Positions 53,753 to 62,170 are shown, counted from the first letter of the stretch. The stretch is DNA of 64,000 nt from Winogradskyella costae (GCF_013403865.1 NZ_JABFDK010000003.1:186001-250000); one strand, 5' to 3'. A program made the numbers and translations. The notes: generated by a model from the sequence alone, not told the origin.

Positions 53753-54730
53753 TTATAGCTGACTCTGCGACTGCTGCTGAATATAAGGTTCTATAGAAAA
53801 GAACGAATTATAAATAGCAGATGAAATGTCGTTCAACTTACCTTGAATATCATCTAAGTACTCATGCATACCTTCGGCAATTATATCATTAATATCGGCA
53901 TATTCTAATTGCGACTTTAAAACACCTAGTTTCTTTTGTGCGATATTACTAAACCCAACAGAACTACCTGATAAGGTAATTAAACAACGTTCGGCACTTA
54001 GTAAACATGCTAATATTGATCTTGGAAATTCTGTGTCTAAAATCAAGAATTCAGCAATGCCCGAAGAAGTTAGTTTTCCATTCTTTTTTCTGTACATATC
54101 ATAAGCACTCACCGATTTTAAAAGGGCGGCCCATTGAATTAAATCTAAAGACGATCCCACTAATTTTGGGGATTTTAATAATAAATGATATTTAGCATCT
54201 AACACACGAGAGGTTTTATCGGCACGTTCAATTAATTGACCTAATTTGGCAAAATGCCAACCATCGTTACGAGATATAGTCGCATAATACATTCCATATA
54301 CCAATTGACACCCATTTTTTATATCCGTAAAAAACCGTCTTAATTCTTTATCTGACTGATTCTTTTTGGCTGCGGCGCCTTTAACTAAATAATAAAGTGC
54401 ATTGATTTGTTCCCAAACCTCTTTTGTAATTTCAGCGCGGACTGCTCGGGCATTTTCTCTTGCGTTAGAAATACAATTAAAAATTGAGTTCGGGTTCTCT
54501 TTATCGAAGGTTAAAAAATAAATTACCTTACATTTTTCAACTTTAGGATATAACGATTCATAAAGTTCCCAATCTCCTGTTATTAAAACAAGCGGTTGCC
54601 ACTGCTCTACTTCATTAGGTGGTAACTCTAATGATAAATTATAATTTACATCCATAAAACGCGCATAGTTTTCTGCACGTTCAAGATATCTGTTCATCCA
54701 ATATATGGTATTTGCGACTCTGCCTAACAT
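53753..54730 (-). CDS. Stand-alone alpha-E domain protein
   Basis: The 325-residue all-helical protein begins MLGRVANTIYWMNRYLERAE, which matches the start of the fused alpha-E domain at 48166-50718. Conserved marks include ARENARAVRAEITKEVWEQI, GQLIERADKTSRVLDAKYH and FPRSILACLLSAERCL. The Glu/Arg-rich helices have no known catalytic site; the domain is predicted to support the ATP-grasp partner. It lies 10 bp after the ATP-grasp gene. Confidence 0.92.
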   Translation of the reverse strand: MLGRVANTIYWMNRYLERAENYARFMDVNYNLSLELPPNEVEQWQPLVLITGDWELYESLYPKVEKCKVIYFLTFDKENPNSIFNCISNARENARAVRAEITKEVWEQINALYYLVKGAAAKKNQSDKELRRFFTDIKNGCQLVYGMYYATISRNDGWHFAKLGQLIERADKTSRVLDAKYHLLLKSPKLVGSSLDLIQWAALLKSVSAYDMYRKKNGKLTSSGIAEFLILDTEFPRSILACLLSAERCLITLSGSSVGFSNIAQKKLGVLKSQLEYADINDIIAEGMHEYLDDIQGKLNDISSAIYNSFFSIEPYIQQQSQSQL

Positions 54731-54740
54731 AGAATATTTT

Positions 54741-56177
54741 TTAACTGTTTAAAACCCAAGTATCTTTACTACCTCCTCCTTGTGATGAGTTCACCACAAT
54801 AGAACCTTTTTCCAAAGCCACACGTGTAAGTGCTCCCGGAATAATTTTTATATCCTCCCCGTATAAAGCATATGGCCGTAAATCCACATGGCGACCTTCA
54901 ATTGTGTTGTCAGATATCGTTGGGACGCGAGATAAATTAATCATCGGTTGTGCAATATAATTTCTTGGCTTTTGTTTAATTTTTGCGATGAATTCTTCTT
55001 GCTCTTTTTTAGTCGATTTAGGACCAATCAGCATACCATAACCACCAGAAGCATCGGTTTGCTTCACGACCAATTTATCAATATTTTCAATGACATATTT
55101 ACGATCAGATTCTTCATCACAGATATAAGTTTTTACGTTCGGTAAGATCATATCCTCACCTAAGTAATACTTAATGATTCTTGGAATGTAAGCGTAAACA
55201 GCTTTATCATCTACCACTCCTGTGCCTGGTGCGTTAACCAAAACAACATTACCTTTAAGATAGGCTCTAAAAAGTCCAGGTGTTCCTAGTAGTGATTTCT
55301 TATTAAAGACTTCTGGATCTATAAAATCATCATCCACACGACGGTAAATCACATCCACACGTTTAAGACCATTAGTGGTAATCATATAAACGATATCATT
55401 TTTCACGACCAAATCCCGACCTTCTACCAACTCTGCTCCCATTTGTTGGGCCAAATATGAATGTTCAAAATAAGCTGAATTATACATCCCAGGGGTCATC
55501 ACTACAACCGTTGGTTTGTCTATATCGACTAATGATTCTAAAGTATCTCTTAAGGTATGCGTGTAATTATAAACAGGTTTGACATCGAGTTGTTCAAATA
55601 ACTCAGGAAATGTGCGTTTTAAGATTTCGCGATTTTCAAGCATATAGGATACGCCAGATGGACATCTTAAATTGTCTTCAAGAACATAATACTGACCATC
55701 TCCTCCTTTTATTAAGTCCGATCCCGTAATATGACACCAAATATCTTTCGGTGGCTTAAAACCTTCCAATTCCTTTAAATAAGAGGCACTAGATAAAATC
55801 ATTTCCTTAGGAATAATTTTGTCCTTAATAACCTTTTGATCATTATAGATGTCTTGAATAAACAGGTTTAGCGCTTTGATACGTTGTTGCAACCCTTTTT
55901 CAAGTTGTGTCCATTCGTCACTGCCAATAATTCTGGGGATAATATCTAAATGAAGAATCCGCTCTACTCCTTGGTTATCACTGTAAACATTAAAAGTCAT
56001 TCCTAAAGAAAGCTGAGCGCGATCTGTAGCATGTTGTAATGTATTTAACTTCTTCTGACTTAAACTTTGCAAGCGTTCGGCAAATAGTTTGTAATTAGGT
56101 CTAACGTTATTGTTTTCATCAAACATTTCGTCATAAAAACCTTTAGTGTCATAAGCGGAGAAATCTAGTTTTGGCAT
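54741..56177 (-). CDS. Stand-alone circularly permuted type 2 ATP-grasp protein
   Basis: The 478-residue protein covers the ATP-grasp domain only. Marks are GVERILHLDIIPRIIGSDEW, GSDLIKGGDGQYYVLEDNLR, VVMTPGMYNSAYFEHSYLAQ, RRVDDDFIDPEVFNKKSLLG, KQTDASGGYGMLIGPKSTKK (nucleotide loop) and SSQGGGSKDTWVL at the end. It is the paralogue of the N-terminal half of the fused protein. It leads the leftward module. The substrate is unknown; by family it should activate a carboxylate with ATP and join it to an amine. Confidence 0.93.
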   Translation of the reverse strand: MPKLDFSAYDTKGFYDEMFDENNNVRPNYKLFAERLQSLSQKKLNTLQHATDRAQLSLGMTFNVYSDNQGVERILHLDIIPRIIGSDEWTQLEKGLQQRIKALNLFIQDIYNDQKVIKDKIIPKEMILSSASYLKELEGFKPPKDIWCHITGSDLIKGGDGQYYVLEDNLRCPSGVSYMLENREILKRTFPELFEQLDVKPVYNYTHTLRDTLESLVDIDKPTVVVMTPGMYNSAYFEHSYLAQQMGAELVEGRDLVVKNDIVYMITTNGLKRVDVIYRRVDDDFIDPEVFNKKSLLGTPGLFRAYLKGNVVLVNAPGTGVVDDKAVYAYIPRIIKYYLGEDMILPNVKTYICDEESDRKYVIENIDKLVVKQTDASGGYGMLIGPKSTKKEQEEFIAKIKQKPRNYIAQPMINLSRVPTISDNTIEGRHVDLRPYALYGEDIKIIPGALTRVALEKGSIVVNSSQGGGSKDTWVLNS

Positions 56178-56602
56178 AAGCGGTTTAAGTATCTGTTAAT
56201 TTTAATTAGCATATTTAAAGCTGAAAAGCTTAATGAGTTTTAATCCGAAATTAATTCTAAAATTGATGTGATTAGGCCTTATGAGGCATTGCACCCCAAC
56301 AAAGTACAACAAATATTAACTAGAATCTAATAACTAGATTCACTTTACGATTCCGATAATTAACAAGAAGAAAAAATATTAATACAGAAATTTAATATTC
56401 CTATAATTGAGATTTCTTGAAAATTTGCATGAGGACAGGGGCGTCTAGCGCCTCGCACACCCTTCAGCTATGGCTGTAACAAGATTAATTCGTTTGCAAG
56501 TACTTAGTTTGTACTGAGTAATACCATTAAAATTTTGTTTGTCTCAGTCAATACCCAAGGCTAATAATTTTTAAATTTGAGTAAATCTTAAAATTAAAAG
56601 TT
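56178..56602. other. 425-bp control region between ligase module and small hydrophilic protein
   Basis: It contains an inverted repeat GAATCTA-N5-TAGATTC (56323-56341), 146 bp before the ATP-grasp start. A G/C-rich patch at about 56430-56480 has small hairpins (GGCG/CGCC, CAGC/GCTG) and differs in base use from its surroundings. The promoter of the 97-residue protein lies at the right end. No gene is visible. Confidence 0.5.
56526..56579 (+). promoter_or_regulatory. Promoter of the 97-residue protein, with motif shared at 59114-59167
   Basis: TAAATTTG (56572-56579) fits the -7 consensus, 23 bp before the ATG. Upstream come ATTAAAATTTTGTT, GTCAA and AGGCT at nearly the same spacings as in the region at 59114-59167. 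Confidence 0.55.
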
Positions 56603-56896
56603 ATGAAAAGCGAAGACAAAAAAGCAAAGTACAATTCAGATATTACAAAAGAAGATGAAAAGATTTTAGGAGATAAATCTGGAAACCTAAGACAAGACAA
56701 TGGAGATGACGAAATACTAAAAAAACGTGAAAATGAGCCTGATTTCGCAGCAAAAAATCTAGATATACCAGGAGGTAGAAATGCAAGACCATTAACTAAT
56801 GAGAGATATGCAGATGAAGAAAATAGGCATCACAGTTTAGGGAGTGACCATAATGAAAATTTAGAGCTAGATATTGAAAATACTAAAGACAATTAG
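56603..56896 (+). CDS. 97-residue hydrophilic, probably disordered protein
   Basis: The protein is rich in Asp, Glu, Lys and Asn, with no hydrophobic core, signal or Cys. Recognisable segments are DITKEDEKILGDKSGNLRQD, DFAAKNLDIPGGRNARPLTN and EENRHHSLGSDHNENLELD. This composition predicts an unstructured cytosolic protein, as in stress-induced hydrophilins. I do not recognise a named family and infer no activity. It has its own promoter, with a motif shared with the region upstream of the DUF302 lipoprotein. Confidence 0.65.
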   Translation: MKSEDKKAKYNSDITKEDEKILGDKSGNLRQDNGDDEILKKRENEPDFAAKNLDIPGGRNARPLTNERYADEENRHHSLGSDHNENLELDIENTKDN

Positions 56897-57075
56897 TTTA
56901 AAGCTTTGCTTAAATCGTCATACGTTTAAGCACTATATAGAATAAATACAATCAAAACCGCAATAATAGCAGGTATAATAAGCGCTGTTTTGGGTTTTGA
57001 TTTTTTTGTTTAGTCTATGTGATGGTGAAGTAGCAAAGCTAAAAGAGACAACAAGAAACAAACAAAAACAAACTG

Positions 57076-57115
57076 CAAGCAAACGAGCAACACCCAAATT
57101 CCGACATAGTCGGAA
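57076..57115 (+). repeat. 40-bp repeat copy 1 with TTCCGAC/GTCGGAA hairpin
   Basis: It is 36 of 40 identical to 57467-57506. Both end in a 7-bp stem TTCCGAC/GTCGGAA; only the 3-nt loop differs (ATA here, AGC in copy 2). Confidence 0.85.
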
Positions 57116-57140
57116 AGGCTGTCGGCAATATATATAATCA

Positions 57141-57188
57141 AAATCCGTTAAAAATAGCTGAAGCCTTGGAAGCTATTTAGGATTTTTT
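57141..57188 (+). terminator. Terminator-like stem with T8 tail, no gene assigned
   Basis: AAATCC pairs with GGATTT and, inside, AAATAGCT pairs with AGCTATTT, followed by a run of eight T. It lies about 245 bp after the 97-residue gene. It may end that transcript or an unannotated small RNA. Confidence 0.6.
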
Positions 57189-57194
57189 TTATGG

Positions 57195-57222
57195 TTTTAA
57201 TAGCACCAAAGTGCTATTAAAA
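57195..57222. repeat. Perfect 12-bp hairpin
   Basis: TTTTAATAGCAC and GTGCTATTAAAA form a perfect stem with loop CAAA, six bases after the T run of the preceding terminator-like element. Confidence 0.8.
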
Positions 57223-57466
57223 ATACCTTCGACAGCATAGGACTTTTTGGTTCGTTTTTGGTCCTTCAAAAATGAACGTATTAAATCAATAGATCAAATA
57301 TCCCGATCTTCTCATCGAATTATTACAAGAACCACGATCAAAACTAAAACACAAATAAGAATAGAAGTTCTCAATACTAATTTCATTCATTACAATCGTA
57401 AAATTCACTCGAACTGACGAACTTCATCAAAAGAACATATCAAGAAAGAAAAAGAAAACAAACCAC

Positions 57467-57506
57467 AAGCAAACAATCAACACCCAAATTCCGACAGCGT
57501 CGGAAC
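57467..57506 (+). repeat. 40-bp repeat copy 2 with TTCCGAC/GTCGGAA hairpin
   Basis: Second copy of the unit at 57076-57115, in the same orientation, 391 bp apart; the stem is intact and the loop is AGC. Confidence 0.85.
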
Positions 57507-57620
57507 CAACGATTTTCAGAAATAATGAGTTAGAAATAAAGTTCATTTACACAATCAAGTATTAAAAATTTAATCTTCATAAAAACCTCAAATTTTTAAT
57601 GTATTAGCGAATGGTGCGTA

Positions 57621-57644
57621 GACAAATGCGATAGCATTCACGAA
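57621..57644 (+). repeat. 24-bp repeat copy 1 with AATGC/GCATT hairpin
   Basis: GACAAATGCGATAGCATT plus six bases is 23 of 24 identical to 57767-57790. Both are followed within about 20 bp by AATAGAAACC, so the ancestral unit was longer. Confidence 0.8.
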
Positions 57645-57766
57645 TTCCAAACCTAAACAATAGAAACCCATGAGTAAATTCCTAACAAATCGTTTTGACT
57701 TTTTGGTTCGTTTATTCGCCTAGCTTATTTTATGGATCTCATGATGTGCTGCGCAGTTTGTGTCAA

Positions 57767-57790
57767 GACAAATGCGATAGCATTCATGAA
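57767..57790 (+). repeat. 24-bp repeat copy 2 with AATGC/GCATT hairpin
   Basis: Second copy of the unit at 57621-57644, same orientation, 146 bp apart, one base different. Confidence 0.8.
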
Positions 57791-57917
57791 CACCGATTTA
57801 ATAAAATAGAAACCTAGTGAACTAAAATGAACGTATAAAAATTAAAAGCAAACAAAAAGGCATCGCAAAACATAAGCTTCACAATGCCAATTTAAACCTC
57901 AATAAGAACCATAACAA

Positions 57918-59012
57918 TTACTCAGAAGCAAACGAATAATCCGTATACCCTTTTTTACCAGGAGTATAGAACGTATCCTTATCCCAATCCGCTAATTCAA
58001 AGTGTTTCTCAAAACGCTCTACTAAATCCGGATTAGAAATAAAAGGCTTTCCATAAGCCACTAAGTCAACATCACCATCAGCAATGACTTTATTTCCTTC
58101 CTCTTGATCGAAATTAGTATTAATCATTAATGTCCCATTATACAACGGACGAAAATGCTTCGCAATATCAGTCACAGCATAAGGCACGTCCGAAACATCC
58201 GTAAATGGTTCTGACAAATGCACGTAGGCCAAATTATAATCATTCAATTTTTTAATAATATATTCAAATGTCGGAATAGTTTCTTCATCTATCGTAATCC
58301 CAAATAATCCATGTAACGACGGATTAAATCGTACTCCAATTTTTTCTTGAGGAATTACTGTTTTCATAGCGTCTAACACCTCAAAAAAGAAACGCGTTCT
58401 GTTTGTGATAGAACCACCATATTCGTCAGTCCTAGTATTAGAACAGCCGTTGAAAAACTGCTGAAATAAATACCCATTAGACGAATGTAACTCAATACCA
58501 TCAAATCCGGCTTCCACAGCATTAGCGGCTGCATTTTTAAAATCATTAACAGTGCGTTTAATATCACCAGCTGTCATCGCTTTTGGCGTTACCGTATCCT
58601 TAAATCCGTTGGAAGTAAATGACTGCGCATTAGGGTTAATCGCAGATGCAGAAACAGGTAATTCACCATTGTGAAAATCGGGATGAGAAATTCGGCCAAC
58701 ATGCCATAGTTGAAGAAAAATGGTGCCTCCTTTGTCATGTACACGTTTAGTAACCGTTTTCCAACCATCCACCTGCGCTTTAGAGTGGATACCAGGTGTA
58801 TTAATATACCCTACAGCTTCCTTAGAAACCTGAGAACCTTCTGTAATAATTAAACCAGCCGAAGCACGCTGTTCGTAATACAAACCTTGCAAGTCGTCTG
58901 TAGGCACTTTTTCTTTGTTATCAGCGCGACTGCGCGTCATCGGTGCCATAATAACACGATTTTTTATAGTAATGTTTTTATGATAAGGAGTTAGTAAATA
59001 TTGTGTTTGCAT
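57918..59012 (-). CDS. Old Yellow Enzyme family alkene reductase (NemA-like)
   Basis: The 364-residue FMN-dependent TIM-barrel protein has the OYE motifs NRVIMAPMTRSRADN, FLQLWHVGRISHPDF, FDGIELHSSNGYLFQQF and NTRTDEYGGSITNRTRF, with the substrate-binding H-x2-N-type pair in LHSSNG here reading His-Ser-Ser-Asn. The last barrel motif DLVAYGKPFISNPDLVER is intact. It reduces activated C=C bonds, nitrate esters or nitro compounds with NADPH. It is monocistronic. Confidence 0.95.
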   Translation of the reverse strand: MQTQYLLTPYHKNITIKNRVIMAPMTRSRADNKEKVPTDDLQGLYYEQRASAGLIITEGSQVSKEAVGYINTPGIHSKAQVDGWKTVTKRVHDKGGTIFLQLWHVGRISHPDFHNGELPVSASAINPNAQSFTSNGFKDTVTPKAMTAGDIKRTVNDFKNAAANAVEAGFDGIELHSSNGYLFQQFFNGCSNTRTDEYGGSITNRTRFFFEVLDAMKTVIPQEKIGVRFNPSLHGLFGITIDEETIPTFEYIIKKLNDYNLAYVHLSEPFTDVSDVPYAVTDIAKHFRPLYNGTLMINTNFDQEEGNKVIADGDVDLVAYGKPFISNPDLVERFEKHFELADWDKDTFYTPGKKGYTDYSFASE

Positions 59013-59382
59013 AATGTTTTATTCGAATTAATTTGAAGTATAAAGTTACGATTTTAACGCACTAATTTGACGGATAGAAATCAATTAAGATACATTTAAC
59101 CTTTCTTAAAAGCATTAAAATTTTGTTGTTTTAAGTCAAGAATAATAGGCTGTAATCTTTAAATTTGAATCATTTTTATCATTAATAATCATAGAACGAT
59201 TGATTAATTATAATAAAGTGAAATATAAGGCAGTTATCATTTAAGCAAATGATACAATATAAAGCGATAAATTCTTAGGATTGTGGTAAGGTAATCCAAA
59301 AGACTAGCTGAATCTTTCACTTAAAATAGCCTAAAAAGGCTACATCTAAACTCAAATCTTAACAAAAATAGACCATATCATT
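59013..59382. promoter_or_regulatory. Control region of the DUF302 lipoprotein, with shared promoter motif
   Basis: In this 370-bp gap TAAATTTG (59160-59167) fits the -7 box. ATTAAAATTTTGTT (59114-59127), GTCAA and AGGCT precede it as in 56526-56579. A 5-bp stem TAGCC/GGCTA lies near 59327-59342. If the promoter is used, the leader of the lipoprotein mRNA would be about 200 nt. No gene is seen inside. Confidence 0.5.
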
Positions 59383-60309
59383 ATGAGAACCATTAAATTT
59401 ATCCCAATAGTATGCAGCGTGTTGTTATTGTTTTCGGGCTGCAAGGATGACGAAAAAAGTAATTCAAATAACAATAATTATCCAGAGACAGAAGGTATTG
59501 GATATATCGAAACCGATGCGTCGCCTTCGGATATTTACGATGCGATTATATCTCAGTTAAATAGCAACGAGAACATTGGTATTATTGCCGAAATTAACCA
59601 TTCTGAAAATGCTCAGAACGTAGGATTAGATTTAGGTTTTACGCGGACCGTTTATTTCGGTAATCCAGCATTAGGTACTCCAATTATGCAAAATAATATT
59701 AAATCAGGATTAGATTTACCCCAGCGTATTACTGTGTATACTGATGAGGATGGCGATACTGTAGTGGCTTATAATTCCGTAGACTATTTAATTAATAGAC
59801 ATAATATAGGCACGGTGTCATCTTCAGATATGATTACAGCTGCGCTATCAAATATAGTAAATAGCACAACAGAGCAAGCGGTTATTTTAAACGCAGTAAC
59901 TCCTCTTGAAAGTGACGGAATTATTTCTGTGACGAGCACTAACGATTTCGATACTACCTATAATTCAATAGTAAATACGTTAAATAATTTAGAAGCAATA
60001 ACCATTATCGCAGAGTTAGATCACCAAGCTAATGCACAAAGTGTGGCTATGGATTTAGTACCTTCCAAATTAATAATTTTTGGAAACCCTACTTTAGGAA
60101 CACCGTTAATGTCAGAATCAAGAACTACAGCTTTAGACTTGCCTCAAAAAATGTTGATTTATGAAAATAGTGATGGCGACGTAACTGTCATTTATAACGA
60201 CCCATTTTATGTTGCGGAAAGACATTATTTAAATAATAATGATGATACATTAAATACGATTTCTCAAGCACTACAGAATATATCAGCTTCTGGTACTTCA
60301 GAGAATTAA
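59383..60309 (+). CDS. Lipoprotein with two DUF302 domains
   Basis: The 308-residue protein has a lipoprotein signal (lipobox FSGC, about residue 21) and an Asn-rich linker. Two DUF302 domains follow (about 40-165 and 175-295). Each repeats the pattern H..NAQ, lipid-like strand, FGNP.LGTP.M, LDLPQ...Y....GD and Y.....ER/NRH. The FGNPALGTPIMQNN and FGNPTLGTPLMSES segments are clear copies. DUF302 proteins are of unknown function; many bind small ligands or copper-like cofactors in theory, but I see no proof here. It is an envelope protein with its own terminator. Confidence 0.9.
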   Translation: MRTIKFIPIVCSVLLLFSGCKDDEKSNSNNNNYPETEGIGYIETDASPSDIYDAIISQLNSNENIGIIAEINHSENAQNVGLDLGFTRTVYFGNPALGTPIMQNNIKSGLDLPQRITVYTDEDGDTVVAYNSVDYLINRHNIGTVSSSDMITAALSNIVNSTTEQAVILNAVTPLESDGIISVTSTNDFDTTYNSIVNTLNNLEAITIIAELDHQANAQSVAMDLVPSKLIIFGNPTLGTPLMSESRTTALDLPQKMLIYENSDGDVTVIYNDPFYVAERHYLNNNDDTLNTISQALQNISASGTSEN

Positions 60310-60350
60310 TATACAGCTGAGCCAAAACCCTCATTTTGGTTAGCGTTGTG

Positions 60351-60384
60351 AAAAGCTTGTAAATAATTTATTTACGAGCTTTTT
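60351..60384 (+). terminator. Terminator after the DUF302 lipoprotein
   Basis: AAAAGCTTGTAAATA pairs with TATTTACGAGCTTTT (one G-T pair) around a 3-nt loop, ending in T5. Confidence 0.85.
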
Positions 60385-60570
60385 GCTTATATAGCATTAA
60401 CGATTTTATTGAAATGTTATGACATGTGGAATCTCATTATAGAAATAAGTCTGAACGTAGTTATTAAATAAAGGATTTATAGCTATCAAAATATTAAATA
60501 ACTATTAAATTATCCTCTCCTCTATTGTTTCTTCTCACTATTATTAAGACCTTCGTAAAAAACCAACCCG

Positions 60571-61092
60571 ATGACAATATTCGTAGACATGGACGACGTC
60601 CTCGCAGACACTTACGGTAAACACATAGAATTATACAATAAAGAGCATCAACAAGAATTATGTATTTCTCAAATTTCTTCTGGTGAAATGTGGCATAATG
60701 TCCCAAAAGTACATCAAGAAAGTATTAGACAACACGCCTTGCAACCTGGTTTTTTTAGAGACTTAAAACCTATTAAAGACAGTATATTAGTTATGGAAGC
60801 GCTCTATAATAGACATGAAGTCTACATTGCAACAGCAGCAACTCAATTTCCGAATTCGCTATTTGAGAAAAGCGAGTGGTTAGATGAGCATATGCCTTTC
60901 ATTACATGGCAGCATCGTATTATGTGCGGTGATAAATTTATATTAAATGGCGATGTTCTTATTGATGACAGATCTTATAACTTGGAAAATTTTCAAGGGG
61001 ATACGCTATTATTTAATTCTCCTCATAATGTTGAAGATACCGGATACAATAGAGTGGCCACTTGGGAGGATATTGCTAAACTTCTACTTTAA
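60571..61092 (+). CDS. 5'(3')-deoxyribonucleotidase (NT5C family, HAD fold)
   Basis: The 173-residue protein has the HAD nucleophile motif FVDMDDVLADTYG (DxDxV form), later IATAATQFPNSLFEKSEWLD, GDKFILNGDVLIDDRSYNLE with the metal-binding acidic pair. It dephosphorylates deoxyribonucleoside monophosphates. The length is usual for bacterial members. It is a single gene; the 261-bp gap before it holds the terminator of the previous gene and nothing else I can name. Confidence 0.92.
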   Translation: MTIFVDMDDVLADTYGKHIELYNKEHQQELCISQISSGEMWHNVPKVHQESIRQHALQPGFFRDLKPIKDSILVMEALYNRHEVYIATAATQFPNSLFEKSEWLDEHMPFITWQHRIMCGDKFILNGDVLIDDRSYNLENFQGDTLLFNSPHNVEDTGYNRVATWEDIAKLLL

Positions 61093-61168
61093 AGGAAAGA
61101 CAAACCGATATGACTTTCTATAACTATTTAAATAGCTAGTTTCAGTCGTCCCCATACAATAGATTGTT

Positions 61169-61567
61169 TTATGTTGGTAAGGCGACTTGCTTCAGTCGTT
61201 TTCGAATATTAAAAATACGTTCTTCGTGTTGTAACCCATCCTCTCCCGCTTTTTTATATCGAATTAATGAAAGCTTCAGTTGATCTATTCCATATAATAT
61301 AGCAAGTACGATGTTATCATTACAAGCCTCAAATCGAACCGGTTGTTGATTTTTGCCTTCAAGATTAGCGATGAATACACAACGAATGCTTTTCAATCTG
61401 TTTACAGTATTGAATACATATGATAGATGAACTTTTATTAGGATGATATTGTATATATAATGCTCTAATCTAGACGTAATTAGACCTGTAAAATAAGTCA
61501 CGTCTTTTTCTGTAATATGAATCGTTTGATTAAATGTAAGTTGAGTTGTATTAAATTGAATTCTCAT
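61169..61567 (-). CDS. Hypothetical protein, possibly ribosome-hibernation-factor-like
   Basis: The 132-residue protein has the strand-helix-strand order of HPF/RaiA proteins: ITEKDVTYFTGLITSRLEHY helix, then ILIKVHLSYVF and RCVFIANLEGKNQQPVRFEA strands, then the helix NIVLAILYGIDQLKLSLIRY followed by basic residues. The usual acidic AE..DMYAAID motif is replaced by FEACNDNIVLAILYGID. The match is structural in style and weak in sequence, so I give it as a possibility. It is monocistronic. Confidence 0.55.
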   Translation of the reverse strand: MRIQFNTTQLTFNQTIHITEKDVTYFTGLITSRLEHYIYNIILIKVHLSYVFNTVNRLKSIRCVFIANLEGKNQQPVRFEACNDNIVLAILYGIDQLKLSLIRYKKAGEDGLQHEERIFNIRKRLKQVALPT

Positions 61568-61969
61568 GATCCTATTTGTTTTAAAATGATTAAATTTTAC
61601 GTAATGGAGTCGGAGATATTAAATTCAAAGCCATACTAAAATAGTGATGAATTTTTATTGTAATTTAACTTGAATTGGGGTATCATAGGTTTGGGGTTTG
61701 GTGAAGAGCATCAGTACTTAGGTAGAGCACTACACGCTATTCATAATATAGTGTTTTACTTACGGAAAAACACTAATTTGAGGTTAAGCTTATGTTAAAG
61801 AATACCAAATGCATTGATATTCAATTATCGTCGTCATAATAGCAAGTCGGATTAAAATAAATGGCTTCATCTTTTTAGAGAAGCATGGAAACACGTGAAC
61901 GGGTGTGGTTTAAAACGCAGAAAATCCTGAGTTGATCAGGATTTTCTGTTATTTTAAAATGAGGAAGTC
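61568..61969. other. 402-bp gap with CsbD terminator
   Basis: Apart from the hairpin at 61919-61947 I see only AT-rich non-coding sequence, including the start-side region of the hibernation-factor-like gene. Confidence 0.6.
61919..61947 (-). terminator. Terminator of the csbD-like gene
   Basis: AGAAAATCCTGA and TCAGGATTTTCT form a perfect 12-bp stem with a 5-nt loop, 22 bp beyond the CsbD stop codon. Confidence 0.85.
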
Positions 61970-62170
61970 TTAAAACTTTAAATCATTTAAGAAGCCATTG
62001 ACGTTCTCTTTTGTTTCTCCGGTTCGTTTCTGAATTCGGCCAACAATTTCATCTTCTTTACCTTCTTGGTAATCCAAATCATCGTCAGTAAGTTCTCCCC
62101 ACTTTTGTTTCAATTTTCCTTTTGCAATATTCCAATTGCCTTTTGCTTTATCTTGCCATGGTTTAGACAT
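61970..62170 (-). CDS. CsbD-family stress protein
   Basis: The 66-residue protein has the CsbD pattern: MSKPWQDKAKGNWNIAKGKL, KQKWGELTDDDLDYQEGKED and EIVGRIQKRTGETKENV. It is small, hydrophilic and helical, as usual for the family, which is induced under general or envelope stress and has no known enzymatic role. A palindrome TGTAAATTTACA lies about 47 bp upstream of the ATG. Confidence 0.93.
   Translation of the reverse strand: MSKPWQDKAKGNWNIAKGKLKQKWGELTDDDLDYQEGKEDEIVGRIQKRTGETKENVNGFLNDLKF

Larger units (their letters stand above)
56897..57917. other. 1-kb gene-poor stretch with short repeats and hairpins
   Basis: I find no intact gene here. The stretch holds two 40-bp repeat copies, two 24-bp repeat copies, a terminator-like stem and a 12-bp hairpin, listed separately. 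A further short repeat, GACTTTTTGGTTCGTTT, occurs at about 57242 and 57698. Short peptides such as IKTAIIAGIISAVLGFDFFV (near 56950-57020) can be read but lack a start codon. Confidence 0.6.
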
